NCBI GenBank assembly: GCA_002171155.1
Contig: NHHF01000132.1
Coordinates: 1 to 5,884, forward strand
DNA: 5,884 nt
Direction: 5' to 3'
DNA from: Betaproteobacteria bacterium TMED156
GTDB lineage: Bacteria; Pseudomonadota; Gammaproteobacteria; Burkholderiales; Burkholderiaceae_A
Of the stretch, positions 1 to 5,884 are shown in pieces (positions within the stretch are counted from its first letter, which is position 1; the number at the start of each line of letters is the position of its first letter). Position numbers and translations under genes: made by a program. The notes beneath the pieces are model-generated. The model searched no databases, was not told where the DNA came from, and worked only from the letters and a program-made list of their open reading frames with translations.

Positions 1-709
1 TAATCTTTTCTATTAGGTTTTTTTTTCCGATAATTGCACCTGCCATTACTCTGCCTTGTCCATCAATGAACTTAGTTGCCGAGTGCAGAACAAGATCGAC
101 ACCGTGATGCAATGGTTTTTGAAGTGCCGGTGAACATAAACAATTATCAACTACAGAAATTATTCTCTTCTTTTTTGCAAGTTTTGCTAGTTCGGTTAAG
201 TCAACTACTTGATTAAGCGGGTTAGATGGTGATTCAAGATATATTAACTTTGTATTATTTGTTATTTCAATTTTCCATTCCTCAAGTTCAATTAAAGAAA
301 CGTATTTAATAGAGACACCGAATTTTTTTAAAATGTTTTCAAATAACTGAATTGTTGCTCCAAACAGACTGTATGTTGTTAATATTTCGTCACCTGATTT
401 CAGAAAAGTTAAACAAAGTGAAAGTATGGCTGACATTCCCGATGCTGTTGCTAAACACGATTCTCCATCTTCTAATGCAGCCAGTCTTTCCTCGAACATT
501 TGTACTGATGGATTTGTGAAACGAGAATAAACCATACCATTATCAGCACCATCAAACCTATCTGACGCTTGCTGAGACGATTCAAAAATAAAGCTGGATG
601 TCAAAAATAGTGCTTCAGAATGTTCGCCAGCTTTTGATCTAAAAGTTCCAGACCTTACTGCTTTAGTATTAAAACCTAATTTTTTGTTAGTAACAGGGCT
701 TCTTTTCAT
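1..709 (-). CDS. metZ: O-succinylhomoserine sulfhydrylase MetZ (C-terminus cut by window edge)
   Basis: PLP-dependent cytosolic enzyme of the Cys/Met-metabolism (cystathionine gamma-synthase) family. MetZ makes homocysteine from O-succinylhomoserine and sulfide in direct-sulfhydrylation methionine synthesis. I translated 236 codons from the ATG at 709-707; the family is about 400 residues, so roughly the last 40% lies outside. Seen: GEHSEALFLTSSF (residues 28-40), YSRFTNP (61-67, phosphate-binding Tyr/Arg of the neighbouring subunit), ATASGMSAI (87-95), ESPSNP (159-164), VVDN (186-189, Asp to the pyridine nitrogen) and HSATK with the Schiff-base Lys at about 213. The EHSEALFLTSS block is what favours MetZ over MetB or MetY. 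The codon just before the ATG is an in-frame TAA, so this is the earliest start; no clear Shine-Dalgarno is visible. A 9-A run (18-26) lies in the coding strand. It is divergent from rmuC. Confidence 0.87.
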   Translation of the reverse strand, partial: MKRSPVTNKKLGFNTKAVRSGTFRSKAGEHSEALFLTSSFIFESSQQASDRFDGADNGMVYSRFTNPSVQMFEERLAALEDGESCLATASGMSAILSLCLTFLKSGDEILTTYSLFGATIQLFENILKKFGVSIKYVSLIELEEWKIEITNNTKLIYLESPSNPLNQVVDLTELAKLAKKKRIISVVDNCLCSPALQKPLHHGVDLVLHSATKFIDGQGRVMAGAIIGKKNLIEKI

Positions 710-1072
710 TTAGTCATTTCGATGAAATTCTATTTAAAATACTATATCGTATGATTTCAATTTTAAATACTGCAAATAAACAAGATCTTACATATTCTAA
801 TTGAGAAAAAATTACTTTTTAACAAAAAAAAATTTTATCTATTATTTTCTAAGATGAAGACTGAAATTTATGCCATTTTTTTTAAATTACGGTACACAAT
901 TAGAGTTTTGGTTTCAAGAAAGAATATAAAATTATTATAGTTATAATACTAGATCAAAGTGGAAAGGTATGTAATCGTTCAAAAACCTAGTTAACAATCT
1001 TACTTTTTTAAAATTTCATTAGTCCATAATTATTTCTTTTTTTCAAATTAAAATATATGAAAATTAAACCTT
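710..1072. other. 363-bp AT-rich gap between divergent metZ and rmuC; no gene seen
   Basis: This stretch should carry the promoters of both metZ (leftward) and rmuC (rightward). A TATAAT occurs on the plus strand at 942-947 and on the minus strand at 939-934, but neither has a -35 match at normal spacing, which is unremarkable in DNA this AT-rich. The longest plus-strand ATG frame I noticed is 28 codons (854-940) with no ribosome binding site. Small palindromes such as AAGATCTT (782-789) are present, but no strong GC hairpin, tRNA-like fold or tandem repeat. It is long for a genome packed this tightly, so an unseen small RNA or long leader is possible but not supported. Confidence 0.6.
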
Positions 1073-2386
1073 ATGAATTTTGACCTCTCATCTATAAGCT
1101 TATTTTCAATATTCTTGGTTATTATTGGAGTTTTTGCTTTATTTTTTCTCTACAAAAAAAATCAAAATTTATTGGAAAAAGTTTTAAATCTTTCAGAAGA
1201 AATTGCCACAAACAAAGAAAAATTAAATCAAAAATTAGACCTGGAAAGAAAAAATAAGGAATTGGAAGTTTTTATAAATTCACAAAGAAGTGAAATAATT
1301 GATTTAAAAACAAAATTGGGAATTGAAGTTGATACTAATAAAAGACTTCAGTCTGCAGAGGAAGTGATGTCAAATAGATTTAAAACTCTAGCAAATGAAA
1401 TTTTTGAACAAAAATCCAAGTCATTTATTAATTTCAGTAATGAAAGGTTGGAGCAAATTCTCTCTCCTTTTAAAACCGATATTAACCAATTTAGTGACTC
1501 ATTTAAAATCATACAGAAAGCCGCTTCTAAAGAAAGAGTCGAATTGTACTCTGAATTAAAAGCCGAAATTAGCAATATGAAAGATATTAGTCTGGCATTT
1601 AAACACCAAACTAAAATTCAGGGTATATACGGCGAATTCGTTCTAGAAACTATTCTTGATAGAAGTGGTTTAAGAAAAGGTCATGAATACAAAACTCAAG
1701 TCAGAGGTGTTGTTGATACAGAAAAAAGAATTCCAGATGTAGTCGTATACTTGCCTCAAAATAAACATCTTATTATTGATTCAAAGGTTTCTACAAATGC
1801 ATACAGAGATTATGTAAACGAGAATGATGAAGAAGAGCAAAAAAAACTTTTAAAAAAACATGCAGATGCATTCAAGTTGAGAATAAAAGAACTTGGAGAA
1901 AAATCATATTTTGACTTGTCAGGGGTAAATTCCCCGGAGATGGTATTTATGTTTGTACCAATGGAGGCAGCGTTTATTGCTGCAATCCAAACAGACGAAA
2001 AAATTTTTCAAATAGCACTTGAGAATAAAATTTTAATAGTTACCCCAACAACATTAACAACCAACCTTAAAATTGTTAAACAACTCTGGAGGTTTGAGGA
2101 TCAAAGCCGAAACTCGGCAGAATTGGCGAGTCGTGCTGGAAGAATTCACGGGAAGTTAGTAAATTTTGTGCAAGACATGGAGAGAGTAGGTAGTAAGATA
2201 ATTGAGGCCCAAACATCTTATGATGAGGCGATGCACAAACTAACAAAAGGCCAGGGGAATCTCATAACACAAGCTAGAGATTTTGAGAAACTTGGCGTTG
2301 CAGTAAAAAAAGATTTCTCCAAGGAAATTATTGTTAAATCTGAACTTAAGCTCGATCATGACGATGATAGTAATTCAAATAAATAA
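1073..2386 (+). CDS. rmuC: DNA recombination protein RmuC
   Basis: RmuC family protein, known in E. coli from a screen for limited recombination between inverted repeats; it is related to PD-(D/E)xK nucleases, and its exact biochemical activity is unsettled. Full length at 437 residues. Seen in order: one N-terminal membrane segment (about 7-27), a charged coiled-coil stretch (about 30-115), then the RmuC domain (about 130-415). Signatures are GIYGEFVLETIL (184-195), PDVVVYLP (221-228), IIDSKVS (234-240), FMFVPMEAAF (292-301), TPTTLTTNLKIVKQLW (324-339), SRAGRIHGKL (353-362) and LTKGQGNL (390-397). D222 and D236-x-K238 fit the nuclease core. The acidic, Asn/Ser-rich tail (429-436) is probably disordered. 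The ATG at 1073 gives a normal membrane anchor; no strong ribosome binding site is seen. Its end is 16 bp from the convergent CYTH gene, with no evident terminator. Confidence 0.95.
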   Translation: MNFDLSSISLFSIFLVIIGVFALFFLYKKNQNLLEKVLNLSEEIATNKEKLNQKLDLERKNKELEVFINSQRSEIIDLKTKLGIEVDTNKRLQSAEEVMSNRFKTLANEIFEQKSKSFINFSNERLEQILSPFKTDINQFSDSFKIIQKAASKERVELYSELKAEISNMKDISLAFKHQTKIQGIYGEFVLETILDRSGLRKGHEYKTQVRGVVDTEKRIPDVVVYLPQNKHLIIDSKVSTNAYRDYVNENDEEEQKKLLKKHADAFKLRIKELGEKSYFDLSGVNSPEMVFMFVPMEAAFIAAIQTDEKIFQIALENKILIVTPTTLTTNLKIVKQLWRFEDQSRNSAELASRAGRIHGKLVNFVQDMERVGSKIIEAQTSYDEAMHKLTKGQGNLITQARDFEKLGVAVKKDFSKEIIVKSELKLDHDDDSNSNK

Positions 2387-2402
2387 TTTTTTATCCGTAA
2401 TA

Positions 2403-3578
2403 CTAGCTAATATTCTTATAAATATTCTTTAGTAAAATTGTTGATTTTAATTCTTTATTTCCCAATTTGTCTGGCATTGTATTTGCAAACAACCCCAAAT
2501 CAGCAATTAGTTTGGTAATTCTAGGATTAGATAAAATCTTTTTTAATTTAACTAATTGAGTTTTTCGCCATAGAAGAATCGATCTCTGCTGCTCTGTAGT
2601 TTTTTTGGGATTGTGGGTTATATAGGATTTCGCATCTATTTTATTGATTGCTGAAATAAGATTTATAAGATAAGTGAATTGGTTATTGAAATAGTAAAAG
2701 TTTTTTAGGGTTTTTCTTGAATATTTTTTAGATGAGATTAAACATTTAAAAAAATTATTTAATTCAAAAATAGTTTGATTAAATATTTTAAGAAAATGAC
2801 TATCAGGATTTTGTAAAATTAATTCAGCGAAAAAAGAAAAACTTTTTGTTTTGCTCAAAATTATTTCTTTGGTTGTAATTTTTAAGTTATTTTTTTTACT
2901 TAAGTATGCTTTTTTCTCATAAAAAAAATTATCTGAGTTAAAATCAAATAATAAAAAACCTCTAAATACTTTTGACCTAAATTCAAATCTTAGTTGTGGG
3001 AAGCCTGTAATAATTCTTTTTGCAAACAACCATAATAAATAGGGCGGTCCTTCCAGTAGTTCAAGCTCTATTTCCGAAACAGTTGTTTTTTTTGCTTTAT
3101 TTGTAATTAAACCATGGTCAATAGATACCTCGATTAAGCCATCATGAAAATTAATTTTCCATGTTACTCTCTCTACATTAACGTAAAACCTAGGTTTTAA
3201 ACTACAATAAAGGTCTCTTAAACTGCTACCAATATGACAATTTTTGGATATTAGGTCTTTCTCTGATGGGAAAAATAAAGGATTTAGCCTCGGGGTGAAT
3301 TTGGATGTATTGTTATCAAGATGTTCGTTCCACTCAAAACGGCTGTGGTCTGGAAGTTCTAGTTTTAAAGTTTGTACCCAATTAGTACTCTCATATCTTA
3401 GTCTTAATCCCAAATGATTCTTTAAAAGAGTAAAGTTATCCGTATCAAAATAAACTGAGTTTAGAAGATATTTCTTATATTTTTGATTTAAGAAATATTT
3501 CCAACCAGAAATATCTGATAAAAGAATTTCTCCTTGCAAACACACTTCAAATTCGGTATTTGTTTTATCCAAGATCAA
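2403..3578 (-). CDS. CYTH-domain protein (YgiF-like) with divergent CHAD-like tail
   Basis: CYTH proteins are triphosphate-tunnel enzymes (inorganic triphosphatase YgiF, thiamine triphosphatase, adenylate cyclase CyaB); CHAD domains bind polyphosphate. Residues 8-210 look like a complete CYTH fold: YFDT (43-46), LRLR (58-61), QTLKLE (69-74), RFEWN (80-84), ERVTW (136-140), IEVSIDHGLI (149-158), SEIELELLEG (168-177) and SKVFRG (202-207). The N-terminal signature should be ExExK but reads E9-F-E11-V-C13, so the tunnel lysine is replaced by Cys. Residues about 235-391 are helical, Lys/Asn/Phe-rich, contain only two histidines (261, 322) and lack the usual Arg-rich CHAD signature; I call this CHAD-like only from position and composition. 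At 391 residues it is short for a CYTH-CHAD protein (YgiF is about 430). The start is TTG at 3578: an in-frame TAA lies two codons upstream. A second TTG (3572) is possible. Catalytic activity is uncertain. Confidence 0.83.
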   Translation of the reverse strand: MILDKTNTEFEVCLQGEILLSDISGWKYFLNQKYKKYLLNSVYFDTDNFTLLKNHLGLRLRYESTNWVQTLKLELPDHSRFEWNEHLDNNTSKFTPRLNPLFFPSEKDLISKNCHIGSSLRDLYCSLKPRFYVNVERVTWKINFHDGLIEVSIDHGLITNKAKKTTVSEIELELLEGPPYLLWLFAKRIITGFPQLRFEFRSKVFRGFLLFDFNSDNFFYEKKAYLSKKNNLKITTKEIILSKTKSFSFFAELILQNPDSHFLKIFNQTIFELNNFFKCLISSKKYSRKTLKNFYYFNNQFTYLINLISAINKIDAKSYITHNPKKTTEQQRSILLWRKTQLVKLKKILSNPRITKLIADLGLFANTMPDKLGNKELKSTILLKNIYKNIS

Positions 3579-3595
3579 ACTTTATAGAAAACTAA

Positions 3596-3604
3596 ATTAT
3601 AGCA
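3596..3604 (-). promoter_or_regulatory. Extended -10 promoter candidate for the CYTH gene
   Basis: Read on the minus strand, this is TGCTATAAT, an exact match to the sigma-70 extended -10 pattern TGnTATAAT. No good -35 lies at 16-18 bp spacing, which extended -10 promoters tolerate. Transcription would begin near 3589, leaving only about 10 nt before the TTG at 3578 and no visible Shine-Dalgarno, so the mRNA would be nearly leaderless. The exact match is notable, but chance matches are common in AT-rich spacers. Confidence 0.4.
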
Positions 3605-3637
3605 ATGTAAACTATAAACTATTATTTTGTAATAATT

Positions 3638-3643
3638 GAAAGG
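3638..3643 (+). promoter_or_regulatory. Ribosome binding site (GAAAGG) that fixes a TTG start
   Basis: GAAAGG sits 7 nt before the TTG at 3651, a normal Shine-Dalgarno spacing. An in-frame TAA at 3645-3647 excludes any earlier start, and starting later would remove the signal peptide, so this site decides the start of the exported protein. Confidence 0.55.
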
Positions 3644-3650
3644 TTAAAGA

Positions 3651-4034
3651 TTGCATAAAATATTTTATTTGAGTGTGTTCTTTTTTTTATTTCCTTCTCA
3701 TGTTTTTAGTGAATGGAATGTAATTGCTGAGAATGAAGAGGCAAAAATTTTTGTTGACCCCGGGAGTATTAGAAAAGTTGATAAAGGAGTAAAGAGTATT
3801 TGGGCCCTTAAAAATTTTAAAAAAGATAATAGAAAAATTAATTCCAGGCAATTTAAATTGGAATTTGACTGTGAAAATGACGAATTTAGAAGAATGATAA
3901 GAGTCTCCTTTTCCGGTCATTTTTCAAGTGGTCTTCCTATTAAAGATTATTTTAAACCTGAAGATTGGAGGTCAATTGATGATGATGAATTATTTAAAGC
4001 ATTGTTTCAAAAAACATGTAAAAAAATTAACTAA
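3651..4034 (+). CDS. Exported surface-adhesin-protein-E-like small protein
   Basis: A 127-residue protein that I relate to the surface-adhesin protein E-like domain family, common as small periplasmic or envelope proteins in proteobacteria. The family name comes from Haemophilus protein E; for most members the role is unknown, and adhesion should not be assumed here. Seen: a signal peptide (1-20) with Lys3, a Phe/Leu-rich core and a likely cut after HVFS; then W22, IFVDPGSI (33-40), W51-A-L in the second strand, S65-R-Q-F-K-L-E-F-D-C74, and W106 near a C-terminal C123. The two Cys residues (74, 123) are placed for a disulfide in the periplasm. It starts at TTG with GAAAGG upstream. It is divergent from the CYTH gene (72-bp spacer) and convergent with tupC, sharing the four bases CTAA at their stops. 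There is no lipobox, so it is probably soluble. Confidence 0.72.
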   Translation: MHKIFYLSVFFFLFPSHVFSEWNVIAENEEAKIFVDPGSIRKVDKGVKSIWALKNFKKDNRKINSRQFKLEFDCENDEFRRMIRVSFSGHFSSGLPIKDYFKPEDWRSIDDDELFKALFQKTCKKIN

Positions 4035-4744
4035 ATTATCTTTTCGCTATTTATAAACAGTTTTGCTTTTTCAGTTCTAGGGGATGAAAAGAAATCATTA
4101 CAATTTCGCTGCTCAATTAATTTACCATTATATAAAAAAAGAACTTCTTTTCCCACTCTCTTAGCTTGCGCAATATTATGAGTTGTCATTAAAACTTGCG
4201 TTCCATTTTTTGAAATTGTTTCAATAATATACTCAACTTTTTCAGTTGATTCTGGATCTAAATTTGCCGTTGGTTCATCAAGAAATAGAACTTCTGGATT
4301 CAGCAACCATGCTCGTGCTAAAGCAAGTTTTTGTTGTTCACCTTGAGATAAATTTCTAGCAGGACAATCAGAGACACTTTCCAAATCTACCAGTTCTAAG
4401 GCTTTTTTTAGTAAATTTATTTTTTTTTCTTTTTTTAAACTATCTCTTAGAACAAAAAGCAAGTTATTTTTGACGGAGCGTCTTAGCATAACGGGCCTTT
4501 GAAAAACCATAGTATGTTTTGTAGAAAAATTATCTGTTTTGGGGTGTGACCAAAAAACTGATCCAGATGTCGGGTTGATTAGTCCATGGCAAATTTTCAT
4601 TAAAGAACTTTTTCCGGCACCATTAGGGCCGAGAATAACTTTTGGCAAACCTTTTTTTATTTCTGTTGATATATTATCTAAGATGATTTTGTCACCAACT
4701 TTGTAGGAAACATTTATGAGTTTTAATGGAAGAACACTGCTCAT
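4031..4744 (-). CDS. tupC: Tungstate-type ABC transporter ATP-binding protein
   Basis: Cytoplasmic ATPase that would drive the TupB-like permease encoded just upstream. At 237 residues it is a bare nucleotide-binding domain. Seen: Walker A GPNGAGKS (39-46), Q-loop Gln82 in FQRPVML (81-87), signature LSQGEQQ (132-138), Walker B VLFLDE (152-157), D-loop ANLDP (160-164) and switch His189 in TTHN. The signature has Gln at the third position instead of the usual Gly (LSGGQ/LSGGE), a modest variant. Its ATG overlaps the tupB stop as ATGA, implying translational coupling; no independent ribosome binding site is clear. The coding strand carries A runs of 9 (4420-4428) and 7 (4430-4436) over the KKEKK segment (104-108). 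Substrate assignment rests on the neighbouring permease; the ATPase alone could not separate tungstate from molybdate or other oxyanions. The gene ends tail-to-tail on the adhesin-like gene, without a visible terminator. Confidence 0.75.
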   Translation of the reverse strand: MSSVLPLKLINVSYKVGDKIILDNISTEIKKGLPKVILGPNGAGKSSLMKICHGLINPTSGSVFWSHPKTDNFSTKHTMVFQRPVMLRRSVKNNLLFVLRDSLKKEKKINLLKKALELVDLESVSDCPARNLSQGEQQKLALARAWLLNPEVLFLDEPTANLDPESTEKVEYIIETISKNGTQVLMTTHNIAQAKRVGKEVLFLYNGKLIEQRNCNDFFSSPRTEKAKLFINSEKII

Positions 4745-5436
4745 TTTGAATATTTAGAAGTCAGTTCATTAACGGCAAAGATAACTGCATTTAAGATTAA
4801 TATTATAAAAATTAATATCAAACCTAACGTCAAGGCAAATGAAAGATCTCCTTTCGATGTTTCAAGTGTTATTGCGGTTGTCATGACTCTAGTAACGCCC
4901 TCAATATTCCCACCAACAATTAATACTGCACCAACCTCTGACAAAGCTCTTCCAAGCCCTGCTAGTATAATGGTGACGAGTGAATAACGCGCATCCCAGA
5001 GTAAAGTAAGTGTTGCTTTAAACTTAGATACTCCCAAAGAATTTAATTGCTCTTCATACTCTTGCCAAAGATCTTGAATTGTTTGTCTTGAAAGAGCACA
5101 AATAATTGGAAAAATTAAAATAACCTGAGCAATGATCATTATTTCAGGAGTAAATAAAATGCCAAATTCACCTAGAGGTCCAGCTCTGGAGAACAATAAA
5201 TAGACCATCAATCCTATAACAACAGGTGGAAGTCCCATCAAAGCATTAAGAAAAATAATTAAAAGTTTTTTATTTTTAAATCTCACTATCGCAATGAAAG
5301 AACCTAAAGGTAGAGCAAAAATTGACGCAATTAAAACTGAACTTATACTTACCTGAAGTGTTAAGAATATTATTTTCAATAATTCATTATTGTTAACTAA
5401 AGTCTGATAAAAAATATAAAAATATTCTTCAAACAC
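4741..5436 (-). CDS. tupB: Tungstate-type ABC transporter permease
   Basis: Inner-membrane permease of the TupB family (tungstate import; related to molybdate ModB), 231 residues, the usual length. Hydrophobic segments lie at about 20-50, 57-83, 97-117, 152-175 and 198-222. Family-like motifs are NALMGLPPVVIGLMVYLL (64-81), SRAGPLGEFGILFTP (83-97), the cytoplasmic coupling loop EEQLNSLGVSKFKA (128-141, EAA-type) and GRALSEVGAVLIVGGNI (162-178). The start is GTG at 5436-5434, whose first base is the last base of the glcF stop (TAGTG). The nearest in-frame stop is only seven codons upstream, and none of the intervening codons is a usual start. It overlaps tupC by ATGA. No TupA substrate-binding protein gene is adjacent in the window, which is unusual for tupABC. 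Specificity for tungstate is inferred from family resemblance. Confidence 0.85.
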   Translation of the reverse strand: MFEEYFYIFYQTLVNNNELLKIIFLTLQVSISSVLIASIFALPLGSFIAIVRFKNKKLLIIFLNALMGLPPVVIGLMVYLLFSRAGPLGEFGILFTPEIMIIAQVILIFPIICALSRQTIQDLWQEYEEQLNSLGVSKFKATLTLLWDARYSLVTIILAGLGRALSEVGAVLIVGGNIEGVTRVMTTAITLETSKGDLSFALTLGLILIFIILILNAVIFAVNELTSKYSK

Positions 5437-5884
5437 TAATTTTCTTTTTCTAAATTATCAGCTAAGAATTCAACCCAATGCATCACTTTTTTTTCAGTAC
5501 CACTCTGAAGATGAGCAATACATCCAACATTAGATGAAATAATGATTTCTGTATTTAGTTTATTTAATTCGTAAAGCTTTTCGTCTCTAAGAGTATTTGC
5601 AATTAAGGGGTTTAAGACGGAATATGTTCCAGCTGATCCGCAACATATATTTGAATTATTTTTTGGAATTGAAACTTCAAAACCTAATTGATTGAAAAAT
5701 TTTTCAACTATTCCATTAATTTTCTGACCATGTTGCAATGTGCATGGTGGATGAAATGCTAGTTTTGAGGATTGTTTATATTGAGATTTTGTTTTTAAAA
5801 AATCAACTAAAAAAGGTAGCATTTCTGTTAAATCGATTGCAATTGAACTAATTTTTTTTGCTTTTTGATAATATTCAGATGATT
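5436..5884 (-). CDS. glcF: Glycolate oxidase iron-sulfur subunit GlcF, C-terminal part (N-terminus outside window)
   Basis: GlcF is the iron-sulfur subunit of the membrane-associated GlcDEF glycolate oxidase, which oxidises glycolate to glyoxylate and passes electrons towards the quinone pool. The visible 148 complete codons cover the second cysteine-rich (CCG) domain. Seen: HPPCTLQHGQ (Cys at 5744-5742), ICCGSAGTYS (Cys pair at 5645-5640) and SSNVGCIAHL (Cys at 5522-5520). The SAGTY context is typical of GlcF rather than LutA or GlpC. The frame stays open from the ATG at 5822 to the window edge, reading SSEYYQKAKKIS..DLTEM, which also resembles GlcF, so that ATG is an internal methionine. 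The family is about 400 residues; the N-terminal 2x[4Fe-4S] ferredoxin domain must lie to the right. The stop shares one base with the tupB start. Confidence 0.9.
   Translation of the reverse strand, partial: SSEYYQKAKKISSIAIDLTEMLPFLVDFLKTKSQYKQSSKLAFHPPCTLQHGQKINGIVEKFFNQLGFEVSIPKNNSNICCGSAGTYSVLNPLIANTLRDEKLYELNKLNTEIIISSNVGCIAHLQSGTEKKVMHWVEFLADNLEKEN

Noticed and set aside
710..800. Sigma-70 promoter for metZ, for example TTTAAA with TAGTAT at 17-bp spacing
   Set aside because: It matches only 4/6 in each box, and several equally weak alternatives exist within a few bases, so no single site can be supported.
854..940. 28-codon plus-strand ORF (MKTEIYAIFF...) in the metZ-rmuC gap
   Set aside because: There is no ribosome binding site, no recognisable sequence, and the length is expected by chance.
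942..947. TATAAT on the plus strand as an rmuC -10 element
   Set aside because: There is no -35 match at 15-19 bp and no TG extension, and it would leave a leader of about 120 nt; a chance match is likely.
1057..1083. 8-codon ATG ORF overlapping the rmuC start, a possible leader peptide
   Set aside because: It has no ribosome binding site and no attenuator-like hairpin; short out-of-frame ATG frames are common here.
1348..1575. 75-codon open frame on the minus strand
   Set aside because: It lies entirely inside rmuC, which has strong family motifs; the antisense product resembles nothing and has no start context.
2409..2426. AATATT...AATATT inverted repeat as a terminator for the convergent rmuC/CYTH pair
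   Set aside because: The stem is all A/T and only six pairs, it lies inside the CYTH coding sequence, and it lacks a proper T tract after it.
3687..3920. 77-codon open frame on the minus strand
   Set aside because: It is antisense to the adhesin-like gene, with no recognisable domain, and is expected by chance in AT-rich DNA opposite a real gene.
5820..5822. ATG as the start of a small stand-alone cysteine-rich protein
   Set aside because: The frame continues open to the window edge and the upstream residues also look like GlcF, so this is an internal Met of a truncated full-length gene.

Overview
This window is an AT-rich stretch (about 30% GC by eye) of a compact bacterial chromosome. Gene content points to a Gram-negative proteobacterium. 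MetZ of the O-succinylhomoserine type, a surface-adhesin-E-like periplasmic protein, a YgiF-like CYTH/CHAD protein and GlcF together are most familiar from Beta- and Gammaproteobacteria. A low-GC, streamlined, possibly aquatic lineage is an inference, and the taxon is not established by the sequence.

Layout from left to right: (1) the N-terminal 236 codons of metZ on the minus strand, cut by the left edge; (2) a 363-bp AT-rich gap between divergent genes, with no convincing gene; (3) rmuC on the plus strand; (4) a CYTH-domain gene with a degenerate CHAD-like tail on the minus strand, 16 bp tail-to-tail from rmuC; (5) a 72-bp divergent gap with one good extended -10 site; (6) a small exported surface-adhesin-E-like protein on the plus strand; (7) a tightly packed minus-strand unit glcF-tupB-tupC. 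In that unit the stop of glcF and the start of tupB share one base, and tupB and tupC overlap by ATGA. glcF runs off the right edge.

Functionally this is a mosaic of ordinary metabolism (sulfur assimilation into methionine, glycolate oxidation), genome maintenance (RmuC), oxyanion import (TupBC) and cell-envelope or polyphosphate-related proteins. Three genes (tupB, the CYTH gene and the adhesin-like gene) must start with GTG or TTG, because in-frame stops lie just upstream.

I found no clear sign of a new multi-gene system, and no tRNA, rRNA, CRISPR array, transposon or prophage. The items most worth a second look are the CYTH protein, whose signature ExExK reads E-F-E-V-C (Lys replaced by Cys), and the tungstate-type ABC permease/ATPase pair, which is coupled to glcF and has no substrate-binding protein gene next to it.
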